Part shown: piece by piece, positions 24,286 to 34,686 of the stretch
How positions within the stretch are numbered: position 1 is the first letter of the stretch
Layout of the letters: each line of letters begins with the position of its first letter
Assembly (NCBI RefSeq): GCF_026126425.1
Contig: NZ_JAFMPW010000015.1
Span: 1 to 64,000 of the forward strand
Direction of reading: 5' to 3'
Source: Muriicola sp. Z0-33
GTDB lineage: Bacteria > Bacteroidota > Bacteroidia > Flavobacteriales > Flavobacteriaceae
DNA length: 64,000 nt
Position numbers and translations under genes: made by a program
The notes under the pieces: model-generated
Seen by the model: only the letters and a program-made list of their open reading frames with translations
What the model was told of the DNA's origin: nothing
The model's database searches: none

Positions 24286-26772
24286 CTAATTAACCACTAC
24301 TTCCAGGATTTCAGAAACTGTTGTGCCATTATTGACCAGGCCTTCAATTCCCAACTGCAATACCTCAGCACCGGTATCGGGAATTTTAAATATTAACTCC
24401 CCAAGGGCATTAAAATGAAGTTGGGGAAACCAACCAACAACCCCATAATCTCTAAAGAAATTACTGGTATATGAATTGTACTTGGGAGTATAGTATCGGC
24501 TGGGTTTACTAAAGGTCAACGGTAAGGCATATTCTTCATAGGTCTTATCAAATTTAAATGAAGCTCTATGCACCTTAGAAGGGTCAGTAAATATCTTTAT
24601 AATTCCTCCGCCACCTCTCATGCCTCCACCCAGGCCATATCGATCTACTTCAATATAATCTACCTGCGACATCTCAAACCTATATAGAATACTTAAGTCT
24701 GCCAGTAAAATGCCATCTAAATAAATAGTGGGGATCATACCCGAGGTTATCTGATCCCGAGTTCCTAAAGGGGTAGCAGCTTCGTCATTGTTAGCATATT
24801 GAGTATTTGAAACATTACCGGCACCCCCTCTTGTTAATGTTGACTGGATACGGTTGACTATTCTGAACATGCCACTTCCCAAACCACCAATATCTATTTG
24901 TTCATAATAACCTTCGTCCACTATATAACCTCTCTGACTTATATAATTGGAGAAGTAGCGGTATTTTACCCTGGTGTCTTCATCAAAGACTTCCACTTTT
25001 CCCGAGGTGGCATTTCTGAGTTTTTCTATTCTGGTGTAGGCTTTCTTTTCCGTAAGAATTACTTCGTCAAGTTTTTCTACTCTTTCAAAGCTGGCATCGG
25101 GAATAATTTGCGAGTTCAATGAAAAGTTATCCTCTTTGATGAACAGTGATTCCATGCCCACATTTAAGGCCGGAATAGCAGAGGGATTAAAAAGAACATT
25201 CAGGCTTGGTTTAACAACTTTACCATCCGGGAGAATTTCACCAATCCTAATCTTGTCTCCGTCTATTGGAAATATTGCACTCCTCTGAAAGGCAGTTTCA
25301 TCGGTTGATAAGTTAATGATCTCCGTGGCACCCCCTTGATTGGGATAGCGCAATAGCTGAGCGCCTTTCCTATCTCTCAGGTTGGCGGTAAACCCTATCC
25401 CATTTTCAAAGTCATAGTTATAATCCGGAGGATCATTGAACACCGTCCTCCAGTTATAACTGCTCCATCCCTGATTCATAAGTAAAAGATCTAAATCGTA
25501 ATTTCTTTTGGGTGTAATCTCCTCAAAATAATATCTGGCATTTTCTATATATCCACGAACATAAGGTTGTAAACTGGTGTAAGACCTTAAACTATGATGT
25601 GCAGTATAACTTTGTGTATTTTTGGGCAAAACAGAAATGCTGACAGCATTTAATGCGGTAGTATCTATTTGCTGATAGCCCAAACGGACCACTAATGAAT
25701 CTCCCTCTTTTGTAACTTGATGCTTATTGGCCTTTAAGGCCAAAAGCCCGTCATGTTTAAAGAACAGGCGTTCCAGAATAGGTTCATTATACTGGTCCAG
25801 GAGTGTAAAAATATTCAGTCCGGGATCCAGGTCGTTATATGGGATTACTTTTAACACTTCCAGTGCATTTTTAGCGAATGCCACTTCAGTAATTTTTAGA
25901 TTGGCGCCATTGTGAATGGCTAACTGATACCCCCTTCTCCTATCTATGGCAGTTGCTTCATTGGTTCTGAAAGCCAGGGCAACTTTAGTTCTCAAATCCT
26001 GAAGTTCTACAACTATTCCTTGGTTTTCTGGCTTATCCAATTGTATCTCATGCTCCTTACCATTTATAGAAATTACTGCATAGTAATTCTTATTTGTTGC
26101 CGGCGAAAGATAAAATTTAGAGAAACCCAAATCATTGGTTTTAAATGTGGTAATTAACTGCTTATTTTCGTCGACCACTTTCCCTTTAATTCCGGAAAGA
26201 CCAAAACCTTTGGCATCCTTTAGAGTTACTCCTACTGTATTTTTAATATTCGCGACCATATGTCCACCCACTGGAAGAAATTGGGCATCAATCTCCTTGT
26301 CACTGGTTGCGCCTATTATGGAGCGATTGTCTTCCGGATCCAAAACTTTGAAGTTCTGGATGTAAAAATTCTGTTCCTTGAAATTTCTCATCCAGTTAGT
26401 GTAGGCCTTAATTACGTATTGCCCCCCTGTGAAGAGACTGTCAATTTCAAAACTTCCATGGCTACTCCCTTGATATACACGAAATAGCTTTTTCTTTATT
26501 TGATGTCCAAGTGTATCGCTAATAGTTATGTACAAATTAGCAGTTTCCGAGGAGAGTTCTCTGGTGTTTTTATCAAGAACATATGCCTGAAATGCCATTA
26601 ATTCTCCTTTGACATATACGGATTTATTGAGATGTACAAAGGCCACCTCTCTTGGTAGTTCTGTATAATTTTCATACATATCCAAAAGCTGTGCTTCTTT
26701 GTAATTCTCCTGGGAAAAAGCTGCCAGCGTAAGACAGCAAAACAGCATTGTAGTTAATTTGAATTTATTCAT
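24286..26772 (-). CDS. Large cell-envelope protein with MG2-like N terminus and TonB-plug-like segment
   Basis: 828 residues with signal peptide (TTMLFCCLTLAAFSQ). The N-terminal part (about 40-145: VAFVHLNKSVYVKGELMAFQ ... GGQYVIKAYTNW) resembles alpha-2-macroglobulin MG2 domains. A segment at about 690-740 (IYLDGILLADLSIL ... VDYIEVDRYGLGGGMRGGGG, IIKIFT) resembles the plug of TonB-dependent receptors, but no beta-barrel follows. Such proteins are common in Flavobacteria and unassigned. Nine bases after the gene at 26782-28350, so co-transcribed with it. Confidence 0.7.
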   Translation of the reverse strand: MNKFKLTTMLFCCLTLAAFSQENYKEAQLLDMYENYTELPREVAFVHLNKSVYVKGELMAFQAYVLDKNTRELSSETANLYITISDTLGHQIKKKLFRVYQGSSHGSFEIDSLFTGGQYVIKAYTNWMRNFKEQNFYIQNFKVLDPEDNRSIIGATSDKEIDAQFLPVGGHMVANIKNTVGVTLKDAKGFGLSGIKGKVVDENKQLITTFKTNDLGFSKFYLSPATNKNYYAVISINGKEHEIQLDKPENQGIVVELQDLRTKVALAFRTNEATAIDRRRGYQLAIHNGANLKITEVAFAKNALEVLKVIPYNDLDPGLNIFTLLDQYNEPILERLFFKHDGLLALKANKHQVTKEGDSLVVRLGYQQIDTTALNAVSISVLPKNTQSYTAHHSLRSYTSLQPYVRGYIENARYYFEEITPKRNYDLDLLLMNQGWSSYNWRTVFNDPPDYNYDFENGIGFTANLRDRKGAQLLRYPNQGGATEIINLSTDETAFQRSAIFPIDGDKIRIGEILPDGKVVKPSLNVLFNPSAIPALNVGMESLFIKEDNFSLNSQIIPDASFERVEKLDEVILTEKKAYTRIEKLRNATSGKVEVFDEDTRVKYRYFSNYISQRGYIVDEGYYEQIDIGGLGSGMFRIVNRIQSTLTRGGAGNVSNTQYANNDEAATPLGTRDQITSGMIPTIYLDGILLADLSILYRFEMSQVDYIEVDRYGLGGGMRGGGGIIKIFTDPSKVHRASFKFDKTYEEYALPLTFSKPSRYYTPKYNSYTSNFFRDYGVVGWFPQLHFNALGELIFKIPDTGAEVLQLGIEGLVNNGTTVSEILEVVVN

Positions 26773-26781
26773 AGTAATTCT

Positions 26782-28350
26782 TTATTTAGTCAGCTTTAAA
26801 GGCGTGTTTACCCAATAATCTGATTTAGCTTTAAATTTTACTTTTTCTGTATTTGAAAGTGAACTGTTCTTGTTTATAAACTGCCCGTGTAAAGGAAGAG
26901 CTTTACCAATAAAAACTTTTTGTACGAACATCTCCCGGAATTGATTAATGGTATTTAGGCTGAGCTTTCCTAATTTTCTTCCCAGCATATCTTCAATGTT
27001 CTTAATCTTGTAATTTACATTAGCCATGACTGTCTTATCCATGCTCCCCAATTCTGGGATAGCCCCATTGACCAAGGATACCTTTATGCTTTTGGGTCCT
27101 GCACTGCTTACATTGCTGATCTTCAACTTTCTTTTCTTATAGATAAATCTGTAGTTTCGGATATTATTGATTGTTGAGGGTTTTATCGTATTGTTAAAAG
27201 TGATAAAAAAAGCATTCTTATCCTGGTCTAGTAAGATCGATTGAATTCTAAAGTTGTCTTTACTTCTCACCTGAAAATTATTGTTGAACGAAATATAATT
27301 CAGCACCATTTTGCCGCCTTTTGGCAGGTATTCTAATTCCAGGCTATAGAGAGGATCATATGCATGACGTTCATAACCTCTATAGCTAAACTTGTAAATG
27401 CCATAGTTATCTTTTGCTATATAAATTACCCCTTCGGCGGCATACCTGCTTTTTATTTTTTCATACTTGGTCTTAAAACTAAGACGATATATAGGAACGT
27501 CATCTCTGTAGGTGATTCCTTCGAGTTTAAAGCTGTGATTTTCCAGAAAATCAGTTTTAAAGATGTGAACAAAGGAGAAACTATTGCGGCTTCTGTTTCT
27601 AATGGGATCGTGTAGGTTCAGAATTCCCAGCTCATTACCTCCAAGGCCTGCAATTTTTGCATCTTTTATAAACTTTTCACCAGTTCCGTCATAGTTAGAA
27701 GACCAGATCGTATCTCTACTGAAGTCATTGTTTTCTTTGTATTCGAATAAGGTAGTTTGATTATAGGCATCAGAGAATTTATCAGAATTATAACCAGCGT
27801 CATAGACTTCTACCAAGGCTTCATTTAAATTGATATAATCGTCTTTAAATAGTTGATAATCCCTGTAATATGCTATATATGAGTAGGGGTTTGTTGGGCA
27901 ATTGGCAGGGATTCTTTGAATAGCTTTTCTGACAATTTCTTCTGGTTTTAGTGCCGATTTGCCAGAAGGGGAATTGGCCGAGAGTACTACCCCCTGGAGT
28001 TCTTCGGTCTTAGGGGTCAACAATATGGTATTGATGATGCCAGATTTTAAGTCGGAAACAGCTAAAGTTTTCGAGCTATATCCAATTGAAGAAACACTAA
28101 TGAATTCATCTTGATATTTGTACGGTAGTCGAAAATATCCGTCTCTGTCCGCGACTACACCATTGCCATTGTTCTTTAATACTATTGTGGCAAATACGAT
28201 GGGTATATTGGTTTTACTGTTGAGCACTCGTGCCAGTAATTCGTTACTCTGTACTTCCTGAGAATAAACCCGATGCAGTGAAATAAGAGTAAAGCACATG
28301 AAAAAGAAGAAAGCAAGCCTATTTGCTTTAATAAAACGGGAATTCATCAT
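26782..28350 (-). CDS. Exported protein with carboxypeptidase-regulatory-like domain
   Basis: 522 residues with signal peptide (LAFFFFMCFTLISLHRVYSQ). Residues about 35-115 form a CarboxypepD_reg-like beta sandwich (VLNSKTNIPIVFATIVLK, GYFRLPYKYQDEFISVSSIG), the module found at the N terminus of SusC-type proteins. The rest is beta-rich, like DUF5686-type outer-membrane-associated proteins, but without a recognisable barrel. Function unknown; paired with the MG2/plug protein. Confidence 0.65.
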   Translation of the reverse strand: MMNSRFIKANRLAFFFFMCFTLISLHRVYSQEVQSNELLARVLNSKTNIPIVFATIVLKNNGNGVVADRDGYFRLPYKYQDEFISVSSIGYSSKTLAVSDLKSGIINTILLTPKTEELQGVVLSANSPSGKSALKPEEIVRKAIQRIPANCPTNPYSYIAYYRDYQLFKDDYINLNEALVEVYDAGYNSDKFSDAYNQTTLFEYKENNDFSRDTIWSSNYDGTGEKFIKDAKIAGLGGNELGILNLHDPIRNRSRNSFSFVHIFKTDFLENHSFKLEGITYRDDVPIYRLSFKTKYEKIKSRYAAEGVIYIAKDNYGIYKFSYRGYERHAYDPLYSLELEYLPKGGKMVLNYISFNNNFQVRSKDNFRIQSILLDQDKNAFFITFNNTIKPSTINNIRNYRFIYKKRKLKISNVSSAGPKSIKVSLVNGAIPELGSMDKTVMANVNYKIKNIEDMLGRKLGKLSLNTINQFREMFVQKVFIGKALPLHGQFINKNSSLSNTEKVKFKAKSDYWVNTPLKLTK

Positions 28351-28603
28351 TTAACTCTTAGATTTGACTTAAGTGGCGAATTTCCATTTTAAAATAGTAC
28401 AGTGCAGGACCGAATACCAAATAAATGTAATTCACGGAAGGCATAGCAATTGTCTCAAAGTAAATATACCGATTTCGGATAAATTTTCCCAGACTGCTCT
28501 TTTATTGCTATTCAGAGGTATTGAATAACATCACTAGGAAGGAATAACAAGTTATTTAAGGATGAATTAGAAAATTATCAGAACTACTTTGATCTTTTTA
28601 ACA

Positions 28604-30673
28604 TTAACTGATGGTCTCCCCATTTCCCACCTGGTCTTCATCCGGGTTTAAGAAAACCAGCTTACCCTCTTTATTTTCGGTCATCAGTATCATGCCTTCA
28701 CTATCGACACCTCGAAGGGGTCTCGGGGCCAAATTTACCAGGACAGTGACTTTCTTGCCGATAATTTCATCAGCGGTAAAACTTTCAGCAATTCCAGAAA
28801 CTATTGTTCGCGTATCAAGTCCGGTATCTACCTTTAGGACCATTAACTTCTTGGTTTTGGGCATTTTTTCTGCTTCCAGGATGGTGCCTACCCTCATGTC
28901 CATTTTGGTAAAGTCTTCAAAACTGATGGTCTCTTTCTGTGGCATAAGTGTTCTGTTTTCTGATTCGTTATCTTTTTTGGTGGCTGCTAATTTATCTAAC
29001 TGTTTTTGTATTTCCTCATCCTCAATTTTGCGAAATAACAGTTGGGCAGCTCCTATCTGATGCCCGGCTAAGAGCAACTGTTCTTTGCTTTGAACATCGG
29101 TCCATTTAGTATCCGAACTTAAATTCAGCATCTGGCGAAGCTTTGCCGCGGTAAAAGGGAGAAATGGTTCGCTAAGAATGGCGAGTCCGGCAGCAATCTG
29201 CTGCGCAACATACATTATGGTTTTTACCCTTTGTTCGTCTTCTTTAATTACTTTCCAGGGTTCCTCATCCGCAAGGTATTTGTTGCCCAGACGGGCCAGA
29301 TTCATGACTTCTTGCCCGGCCTCCCTAAAACGGTATCGCTCCAGGGAAGAAGAAATGCGCTCCGGGTATTTATGTAAATCTGATAAGGTCTCATTATCGG
29401 ACTCGGTAAAATCTATGGGTTCCTGAACAACACCATTGTAATACTTATTGGTAAGTACCACCACCCTATTGATAAAATTTCCGAAAATGGCAACCAGTTC
29501 GTTGTTGTTTCTGGCCTGGAAATCTTTCCAGGTAAAATCGTTATCCTTGGTTTCCGGAGCATTGGCTGTTAAAGTATAACGCAAGACATCTTGCATGTCC
29601 GGGAACTCTTCCAAATATTCGTGAAGCCAGACCGCCCAATTCTTGGAGGTAGATAATTTGTTCCCTTCCAGGTTTAGAAATTCATTGGCCGGAACGTTTT
29701 CAGGCAGCACAAATTCCCCATGAGCTTTAAGCATGCAGGGAAATATTATGCAGTGAAAAACAATATTGTCTTTGCCAATAAAATGCAACAATTTTGTGTC
29801 TTGGGATTTCCAGTAAGGCTCCCAATTTTTTCCTTCGCGCTCTGCCCATTCTTTTGTTGAAGAGATGTAGCCAATTGGAGCATCGAACCATACATATAGC
29901 ACTTTTCCTTCAGCATTTTTTACCGGTACGGGAATTCCCCAATCCAGGTCGCGAGTCACCGCCCTTGGTTTCAGGCCGTCATCTATCCAGGATTTACATT
30001 GTCCATAAACATTGGGTTTCCAATCTTGTTTATGCCCTTCTAATATCCACTCTTTTAAAAAGTTTTCGTACTTATCTAAGGGAAGAAACCAGTGTTTGGT
30101 TTCCCTCATACTCGGAACCGCCCCGGAGATAGTGGATTTAGGGTTAATAAGATCTGTTGCATTTAGAGAAGAGCCGCAATTCTCGCATTGATCCCCATAT
30201 GCCTCCTCATTACCACATACCGGGCAAGTACCTGTCACAAAACGGTCTGCCAGAAATTGCTGAGCCTCCTCATCGTAAAGTTGGGCAGTAGTTTCTTCCA
30301 AGAAATCATCTTGCTCATACATTTTTACAAAAAAATCTGAAGCTGTTTTATGATGTACAGCAGCAGAGGTTCTTGAGTAATTGTCAAAGGTGATTCCAAA
30401 TTCCTGAAACGACTTTTTAATAATGCCATGGTATTTGTCTATCAATTCTTTTGGGGAAACACCTTCCTTTTTTGCTTTCATAGGAATAGCCACCCCATGC
30501 TCATCACTACCACATACAAATACAACATCTTTTCCTGTTAACCTGAGGTATCTGGTATATATATCTGCAGGAACGTAAACTCCCGCCAAATGGCCAATAT
30601 GCAGAGGGCCATTGGTATAAGGCAATGCCGCAGTGATAGTATATCGGGCCGGGTTTTTAGGAGATTGTGACAT
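28604..30673 (-). CDS. metG: Methionine-tRNA ligase
   Basis: 689 residues, the full length of MetG with a C-terminal tRNA-binding domain. HIGH motif in [13 protein letters not shown], zinc knuckles [20 protein letters not shown] split across about 145-165, the KMSKS equivalent KLSTSK, anticodon-binding helices, and a C-terminal EMAP/OB-fold domain ([20 protein letters not shown]). Charges tRNA-Met for initiation and elongation. Monocistronic by position; a -7-like box lies just upstream. Confidence 0.97.
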   Translation of the reverse strand: MSQSPKNPARYTITAALPYTNGPLHIGHLAGVYVPADIYTRYLRLTGKDVVFVCGSDEHGVAIPMKAKKEGVSPKELIDKYHGIIKKSFQEFGITFDNYSRTSAAVHHKTASDFFVKMYEQDDFLEETTAQLYDEEAQQFLADRFVTGTCPVCGNEEAYGDQCENCGSSLNATDLINPKSTISGAVPSMRETKHWFLPLDKYENFLKEWILEGHKQDWKPNVYGQCKSWIDDGLKPRAVTRDLDWGIPVPVKNAEGKVLYVWFDAPIGYISSTKEWAEREGKNWEPYWKSQDTKLLHFIGKDNIVFHCIIFPCMLKAHGEFVLPENVPANEFLNLEGNKLSTSKNWAVWLHEYLEEFPDMQDVLRYTLTANAPETKDNDFTWKDFQARNNNELVAIFGNFINRVVVLTNKYYNGVVQEPIDFTESDNETLSDLHKYPERISSSLERYRFREAGQEVMNLARLGNKYLADEEPWKVIKEDEQRVKTIMYVAQQIAAGLAILSEPFLPFTAAKLRQMLNLSSDTKWTDVQSKEQLLLAGHQIGAAQLLFRKIEDEEIQKQLDKLAATKKDNESENRTLMPQKETISFEDFTKMDMRVGTILEAEKMPKTKKLMVLKVDTGLDTRTIVSGIAESFTADEIIGKKVTVLVNLAPRPLRGVDSEGMILMTENKEGKLVFLNPDEDQVGNGETIS

Positions 30674-30692
30674 CAGGAATTAAATTAAGCCA

Positions 30693-30700
30693 CAAAAGTA
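30693..30700 (-). promoter_or_regulatory. Candidate -7 box for metG
   Basis: TACTTTTG on the minus strand (fits TAnnTTTG), 19 bases before the metG start. No clear -33 TTTG. Confidence 0.4.
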
Positions 30701-30743
30701 ACCATTTTTTCAGGCGAGACACCACGGGCTTATGAAAAAGAAA

Positions 30744-30795
30744 GCCCTCGAGACACTGAACTAACATAAATGTTGAACGTTCAGTGTCCGAGGGC
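30744..30795 (-). terminator. Long hairpin terminator of the DUF1800/DUF1501 unit
   Basis: A 17-bp stem with one bulged A (arms 30744-30761 and 30779-30795), and a smaller AACAT/ATGTT stem in the loop. On the minus strand it is followed by a T-rich tract (TTTCTTTTTC), 24 bases after the DUF1501 stop. Confidence 0.75.
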
Positions 30796-30818
30796 AATTA
30801 TTGATAAGTAGGATTGGC

Positions 30819-32513
30819 TTATGCCACCATAATTGATTTAGACATTTTTTTGTCTGAAACCTGAATTCTATAGATATACTTTCCGGTAGATAATTGCATT
30901 GGCATTCTGTCGCGAATATTAATTTCAACAGACCCTTCGGAAGTTATTTCATTGTAAATTGTACCTACATTTTGTCCGAGGATATTAAAGAGCTGAATAT
31001 CCACGTGGGCCGTCAACGGCATTTCTAAATAGATATGCGGTGTATCCTTGGTAGGATAAAACGGCTTATGGACAATCGCATCCAAAAGGTCCGGGGTAGG
31101 AACATCCGGAGTAGGGTCGCTACCATCTGGTAGTGTTGGAGGTTCATCACTGTAGGCGATATCCGGAAATTCTGTGCCACTACATTCAAAGCCCAGATTA
31201 ACCGGGGTATATGGATGATCTAATAAATGCTGTTCTACCAGAGGGATGGGGACACAAAGCCATTCTGCTAAAACAGTGGCGTAAAGATCCCTGAAGTCCA
31301 TGGTATATTCTAAGTTTCCTCTACCGTTTGGACTGTCGAGAGAAGGGTGATCCCCTACAAAGGCACTTCCGTTTAACCCTGATCCAAAGAACAGGGTAGG
31401 GGCAGCCTTACCGTGGTCCGTACCGTTAGATCCATTTTCAAAAATACGTCTTCCGAATTCCGAAAAGGTCATACTTAGTACCTTGTCATCCTGTTGGGTA
31501 AAAGCAACATCTTCATAAAAGTTATTGATAGCAATTGAAAGGTTAGACATCAGTCTTTCATGAGCCAGTGGCTGGTTCCCGTGAGTATCAAAACCTCCCA
31601 TAGAAATCATATACACCTTAGTTCCTAAATTACCTTTAATTAACCTTGCTAAAAGGGCCAATTGCCTTGCAAAACCATTATCCTGGTACTCCACCTGGTT
31701 CTGTCCTCTTTCGTAGGCTTCATGAATCAGGCCTGAATATTCATAAGTTGTATTAGCGACTCCCCTCAAAAACTTGAGTTGGTCCCCGTACATACATGGG
31801 TCGAATAAATTATCATCCAGCCCGTATACTACTCCTGATTCCGCTATTTCTTCAAGCTGATCAATATTGGAAGTAACAAAAGCGTAATTGGTTTCTTCTC
31901 CCTGGAACACCAGACTTCCGAATTGCCCAATTTGTATCGCCGCCGGAGCTGCTGGTGGGTTCACCAGGTAGTCCGGGTAAATATTTTCAAAATAACGACC
32001 CATCCAACCTGTATTTAATCCGTCGAATCCGGTAGTTGTCAGATCTGTGTTGGCATAGATATCAGAACCGGTAAAATGGGAAAGACTCTGATTTTCATAA
32101 CCTACACCGTGCACTGCCTTGAACTGTCCTTCGCCCCACATGGGTTCCAAAGCGTTCATATAAGTCGGCACTCCAAAATCATCTGTAAGCTTCAGAATCT
32201 TACTTTCAGGAATATAGATATTGGGCCTCGCATTTGCATATTGGTCGTATTGCTGAATCGGAATAACCGTACTCAATCCGTCGTTACCACCAGAAAGGCG
32301 AATAAGAATCAGAATAGCATCCGTAGGGGCATTGGCAATGGCCGCAGTCAGTGGGGATGGTGCCGATGCGCTAAGCATATTACTGCCCAGCATCATGGAA
32401 CCCGACCCGGCTATGCCCAATGCCTGTAGGAATGAACGTCTACTCCATTGTTTGTGTTCTTCGTCGTGCTCTTGATTGTTCTTTATATTAATAGGGATAT
32501 GATTATTACACAT
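30819..32513 (-). CDS. DUF1501 protein with Tat signal and T9SS C-terminal domain
   Basis: 564 residues. N terminus carries SRRSFLQALGIAG, a twin-arginine (Tat) signal. The body is DUF1501 (sulfatase/alkaline phosphatase-like; ILIRLSGGNDGLSTVIP, SMGGFDTHGNQ, TFSEFGRRIFENGSNGTDHG). The last 80 residues (QLFNILGQNV ... STGKYIYRIQV) are a type A sorting domain for type IX secretion, pointing to cell-surface delivery. DUF1501 and DUF1800 genes are regularly paired; function unknown. It follows the DUF1800 gene by 11 bases. Confidence 0.88.
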   Translation of the reverse strand: MCNNHIPINIKNNQEHDEEHKQWSRRSFLQALGIAGSGSMMLGSNMLSASAPSPLTAAIANAPTDAILILIRLSGGNDGLSTVIPIQQYDQYANARPNIYIPESKILKLTDDFGVPTYMNALEPMWGEGQFKAVHGVGYENQSLSHFTGSDIYANTDLTTTGFDGLNTGWMGRYFENIYPDYLVNPPAAPAAIQIGQFGSLVFQGEETNYAFVTSNIDQLEEIAESGVVYGLDDNLFDPCMYGDQLKFLRGVANTTYEYSGLIHEAYERGQNQVEYQDNGFARQLALLARLIKGNLGTKVYMISMGGFDTHGNQPLAHERLMSNLSIAINNFYEDVAFTQQDDKVLSMTFSEFGRRIFENGSNGTDHGKAAPTLFFGSGLNGSAFVGDHPSLDSPNGRGNLEYTMDFRDLYATVLAEWLCVPIPLVEQHLLDHPYTPVNLGFECSGTEFPDIAYSDEPPTLPDGSDPTPDVPTPDLLDAIVHKPFYPTKDTPHIYLEMPLTAHVDIQLFNILGQNVGTIYNEITSEGSVEINIRDRMPMQLSTGKYIYRIQVSDKKMSKSIMVA

Positions 32514-32524
32514 AGTAGTAGGTT

Positions 32525-34033
32525 TTATTTTAGTTGAAATTCAGGTTGTCTGGATAGGTGCATTAATAGTAGAAATACCTGTAGAGGTGGTTCCTGGCTA
32601 ACTGCCAACATCCACAATCCACTACCACCAGGGTAGTAATCCGGACTGTAATAATCTTCCGGAACATCCTCAATTTTAAAGGCGTCCATGGCATTGTCAA
32701 AGTCTTGCTGTGTAAGCAATCCTTTAGGAGTTAGCTTATCTACTATTGCACGGACAACTGTTTCAGGGTTACTGGTATTGCTATCAGCAGGTCCTACTGC
32801 GTCCATGGCAAGTGTTCTGAATTGTTCGGGATCTGATTGATAAAAAGCTTCCAGGAAGACTTCTGATGTCAACCACCTGCCAATCATGAAATTAGTGTTG
32901 ATCCACTGCCGGTCTCTTTGCCATCCTGCAACATCTGTAGGATCAAAAAGCGTTTGTCCCAGCAGATTAGAAGAACTCATGACAAAATTCAAAGTATCAT
33001 CGTTGAAGGTAAACCCACTTTCGTTGAGTAGGTTTAAATACATATCGAACGGACTTTTAATGATAACCCCTATGGCATCCTCGTCAAAAAAGTGCTGACT
33101 TTTAAACAATTGGGATAACACGGGTGCCAGTTCAAAATTATTTGCAACAAAGGTACTGGCCATTCCGCTTATAATTGCCTGGGCATTCCCTGCATCATCA
33201 TCGGAATCTGGGTGAACAAAAAATTCGTATAGTTTCTGGCAGATAAAACCTGCTATTTCATTGGGTCTTTCCTGAAAAAGAATGTCCATCACTTCATCAT
33301 AACCCCAATTCCCCGTCTGACCTAAGATCGTTTTGGTTCCGGCGTCGTGTCTTGTAGCATCAAAAGCAACAGGTTCACAGCCTAGTTCTCCTCTTTCAAC
33401 ATAACCTGAAAGAGCTCTGGCCGTTTCAATAATATCTTGTTCGGTATATCCATTTCCTTCGCCCAATGTAAATAACTCGTATAATTCCCGGGCATAATTT
33501 TCATTAGGGTTATTTCCATTATTATAGACACCATCCAAATAATACAGCATGGCGCTGGTAAGTCCCATTTCACTGACAAAGGTTTTAAAGTTTCCAAGGG
33601 AATTCCGCTGCAGACAGTTTACATAATAATAGAGGAATGAATTACAATCATATATGTCTAATTCTGTAACTAAATGGTTGCTCCAGAAAAAGCTCAGGCG
33701 GTCCCGAAGATTATTGGTTACAAGACCGTTTGTATATGCTAAACGCCATTCAGCTCTTTGAGCGTTTCTCATTTGCCTTGCAAGATCGTCATCAGCCGGA
33801 TAGTTGCTGTTGTTCCAATCTGCCCATACGGGCGGGGCAAGAGCTGGCATAGCCAGTGCTTCATTGATTAAGTTGTCTACCAGGGTTCCGGCTGTTTGGC
33901 CTACCGCCTGGTCAATAGTCTGAACGGAGGCACTAAACCCCAGTCTTCTGTACAAATGCGCTGCCCTTAGTTTATCCAAGGGAGTTGTGTACGGCGCTAA
34001 TGTAGAGGTGTTACAATTAACGAAGTATTCCAT
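32525..34033 (-). CDS. DUF1800 family protein
   Basis: 502 residues. Family signature stretches: AAHLYRRLGFSAS at the start, LRDRLSFFWSNHLVT, NPNENYARELYELFTLGEGNGYTE and KTILGQTGNWGYDEVMDIL. No signal peptide is visible although the partner is exported. Function unknown; co-occurs with DUF1501 across Bacteroidota, Planctomycetes and Proteobacteria. First gene of the pair, divergent from yraN. Confidence 0.88.
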   Translation of the reverse strand: MEYFVNCNTSTLAPYTTPLDKLRAAHLYRRLGFSASVQTIDQAVGQTAGTLVDNLINEALAMPALAPPVWADWNNSNYPADDDLARQMRNAQRAEWRLAYTNGLVTNNLRDRLSFFWSNHLVTELDIYDCNSFLYYYVNCLQRNSLGNFKTFVSEMGLTSAMLYYLDGVYNNGNNPNENYARELYELFTLGEGNGYTEQDIIETARALSGYVERGELGCEPVAFDATRHDAGTKTILGQTGNWGYDEVMDILFQERPNEIAGFICQKLYEFFVHPDSDDDAGNAQAIISGMASTFVANNFELAPVLSQLFKSQHFFDEDAIGVIIKSPFDMYLNLLNESGFTFNDDTLNFVMSSSNLLGQTLFDPTDVAGWQRDRQWINTNFMIGRWLTSEVFLEAFYQSDPEQFRTLAMDAVGPADSNTSNPETVVRAIVDKLTPKGLLTQQDFDNAMDAFKIEDVPEDYYSPDYYPGGSGLWMLAVSQEPPLQVFLLLMHLSRQPEFQLK

Positions 34034-34110
34034 AGTTTTTTTAGGCTTTAAGAACGTTCATGTGTGTAGGGGCAAATTCTTAACGCTTAAAGGATAACGA
34101 TATTATGGAT

Positions 34111-34200
34111 ATGCCAATATTTTCGTTATACTGCAGCCGAAATTACAATCTTAATATCGAATTCGCCGACTAAATGCCCATATTTTCGATGAAATGCAGC
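34111..34200. repeat. 27-base imperfect direct repeat in a divergent promoter region
   Basis: 34111-34137 and 34174-34200 match at 22 of 27 positions, with the core ATATTTTCG and flanks ATGCC and TGCAGC conserved, 63 bases apart. They lie between the divergent DUF1800 and yraN starts and could be tandem promoter or operator sites. Confidence 0.5.
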
Positions 34201-34226
34201 ATTTGTGTAGGATATTACTGAGACCG

Positions 34227-34586
34227 ATGAGTATACAGAATGAACATGGAAGGGCAGGGGAGCAGATGGCGGTAGATTACTTAAAATCTAAAGGATATAC
34301 CATCCTTCACAGGAATTACAGGTATCTAAAAGCGGAAATAGATATCGTAGCAAGTAAGGACGATATTTTGGCAATTATTGAGGTTAAATACAGAAGCTCT
34401 ACCAGCCTCGGAAGTATTGCCGAGACGGTAACTAAGAAAAAAATTAAGCTTTTAGTAATGGCCACTGATCAGCTGGTGAGGGAACAAAATATAAATCTGG
34501 ATGTGCGGTTCGACATTATTACCATCTTCAAAACAAGGGATATTGAACGTATTGAACATTTGAAAGACGCTTTTTATCACTTTTGA
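34227..34586 (+). CDS. YraN/UPF0102 family nuclease-fold protein
   Basis: 119 residues from ATG 34227 (MSIQNEHGRAGEQMAVDYLK), the family's normal start; the frame upstream overlaps the repeat. Endonuclease-like core: GRAGEQMAV, LHRNYRYLKAEIDIVA and IIEVKYRS with the E/D/ExK layout of restriction-like nucleases. Linked with recombination or processing of DNA in other bacteria; precise role not settled. Confidence 0.93.
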   Translation: MSIQNEHGRAGEQMAVDYLKSKGYTILHRNYRYLKAEIDIVASKDDILAIIEVKYRSSTSLGSIAETVTKKKIKLLVMATDQLVREQNINLDVRFDIITIFKTRDIERIEHLKDAFYHF

Positions 34587-34636
34587 GAGCGAATTTGAAT
34601 AAATGTTATCGTTCAAGATCTATTAAACTACAACTA

Positions 34637-34668
34637 TTTGTTTTATTTATAACAATTTGTTATTTTTG
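34637..34668 (+). promoter_or_regulatory. Bacteroidota-type promoter of the ACT-domain gene
   Basis: TTTG at 34637-34640, 20 bases, TATTTTTG at 34661-34668: both the -33 and -7 consensus boxes at the normal spacing. The start codon follows at 34687, implying a leader of roughly a dozen bases. Confidence 0.65.
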
Positions 34669-34686
34669 ATTAATAATCCAATCAAA

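Noticed and set aside
28351-28603. 253-base spacer upstream of the envelope-protein pair
   Set aside because: Looked for tRNA, small RNA, riboswitch or gene remnant; found nothing convincing.
30744-30795. Long hairpin considered as a repeat element or attachment site
   Set aside because: Position right after a gene and the T-rich tract on the minus strand fit a terminator, and there is no mobile gene nearby.
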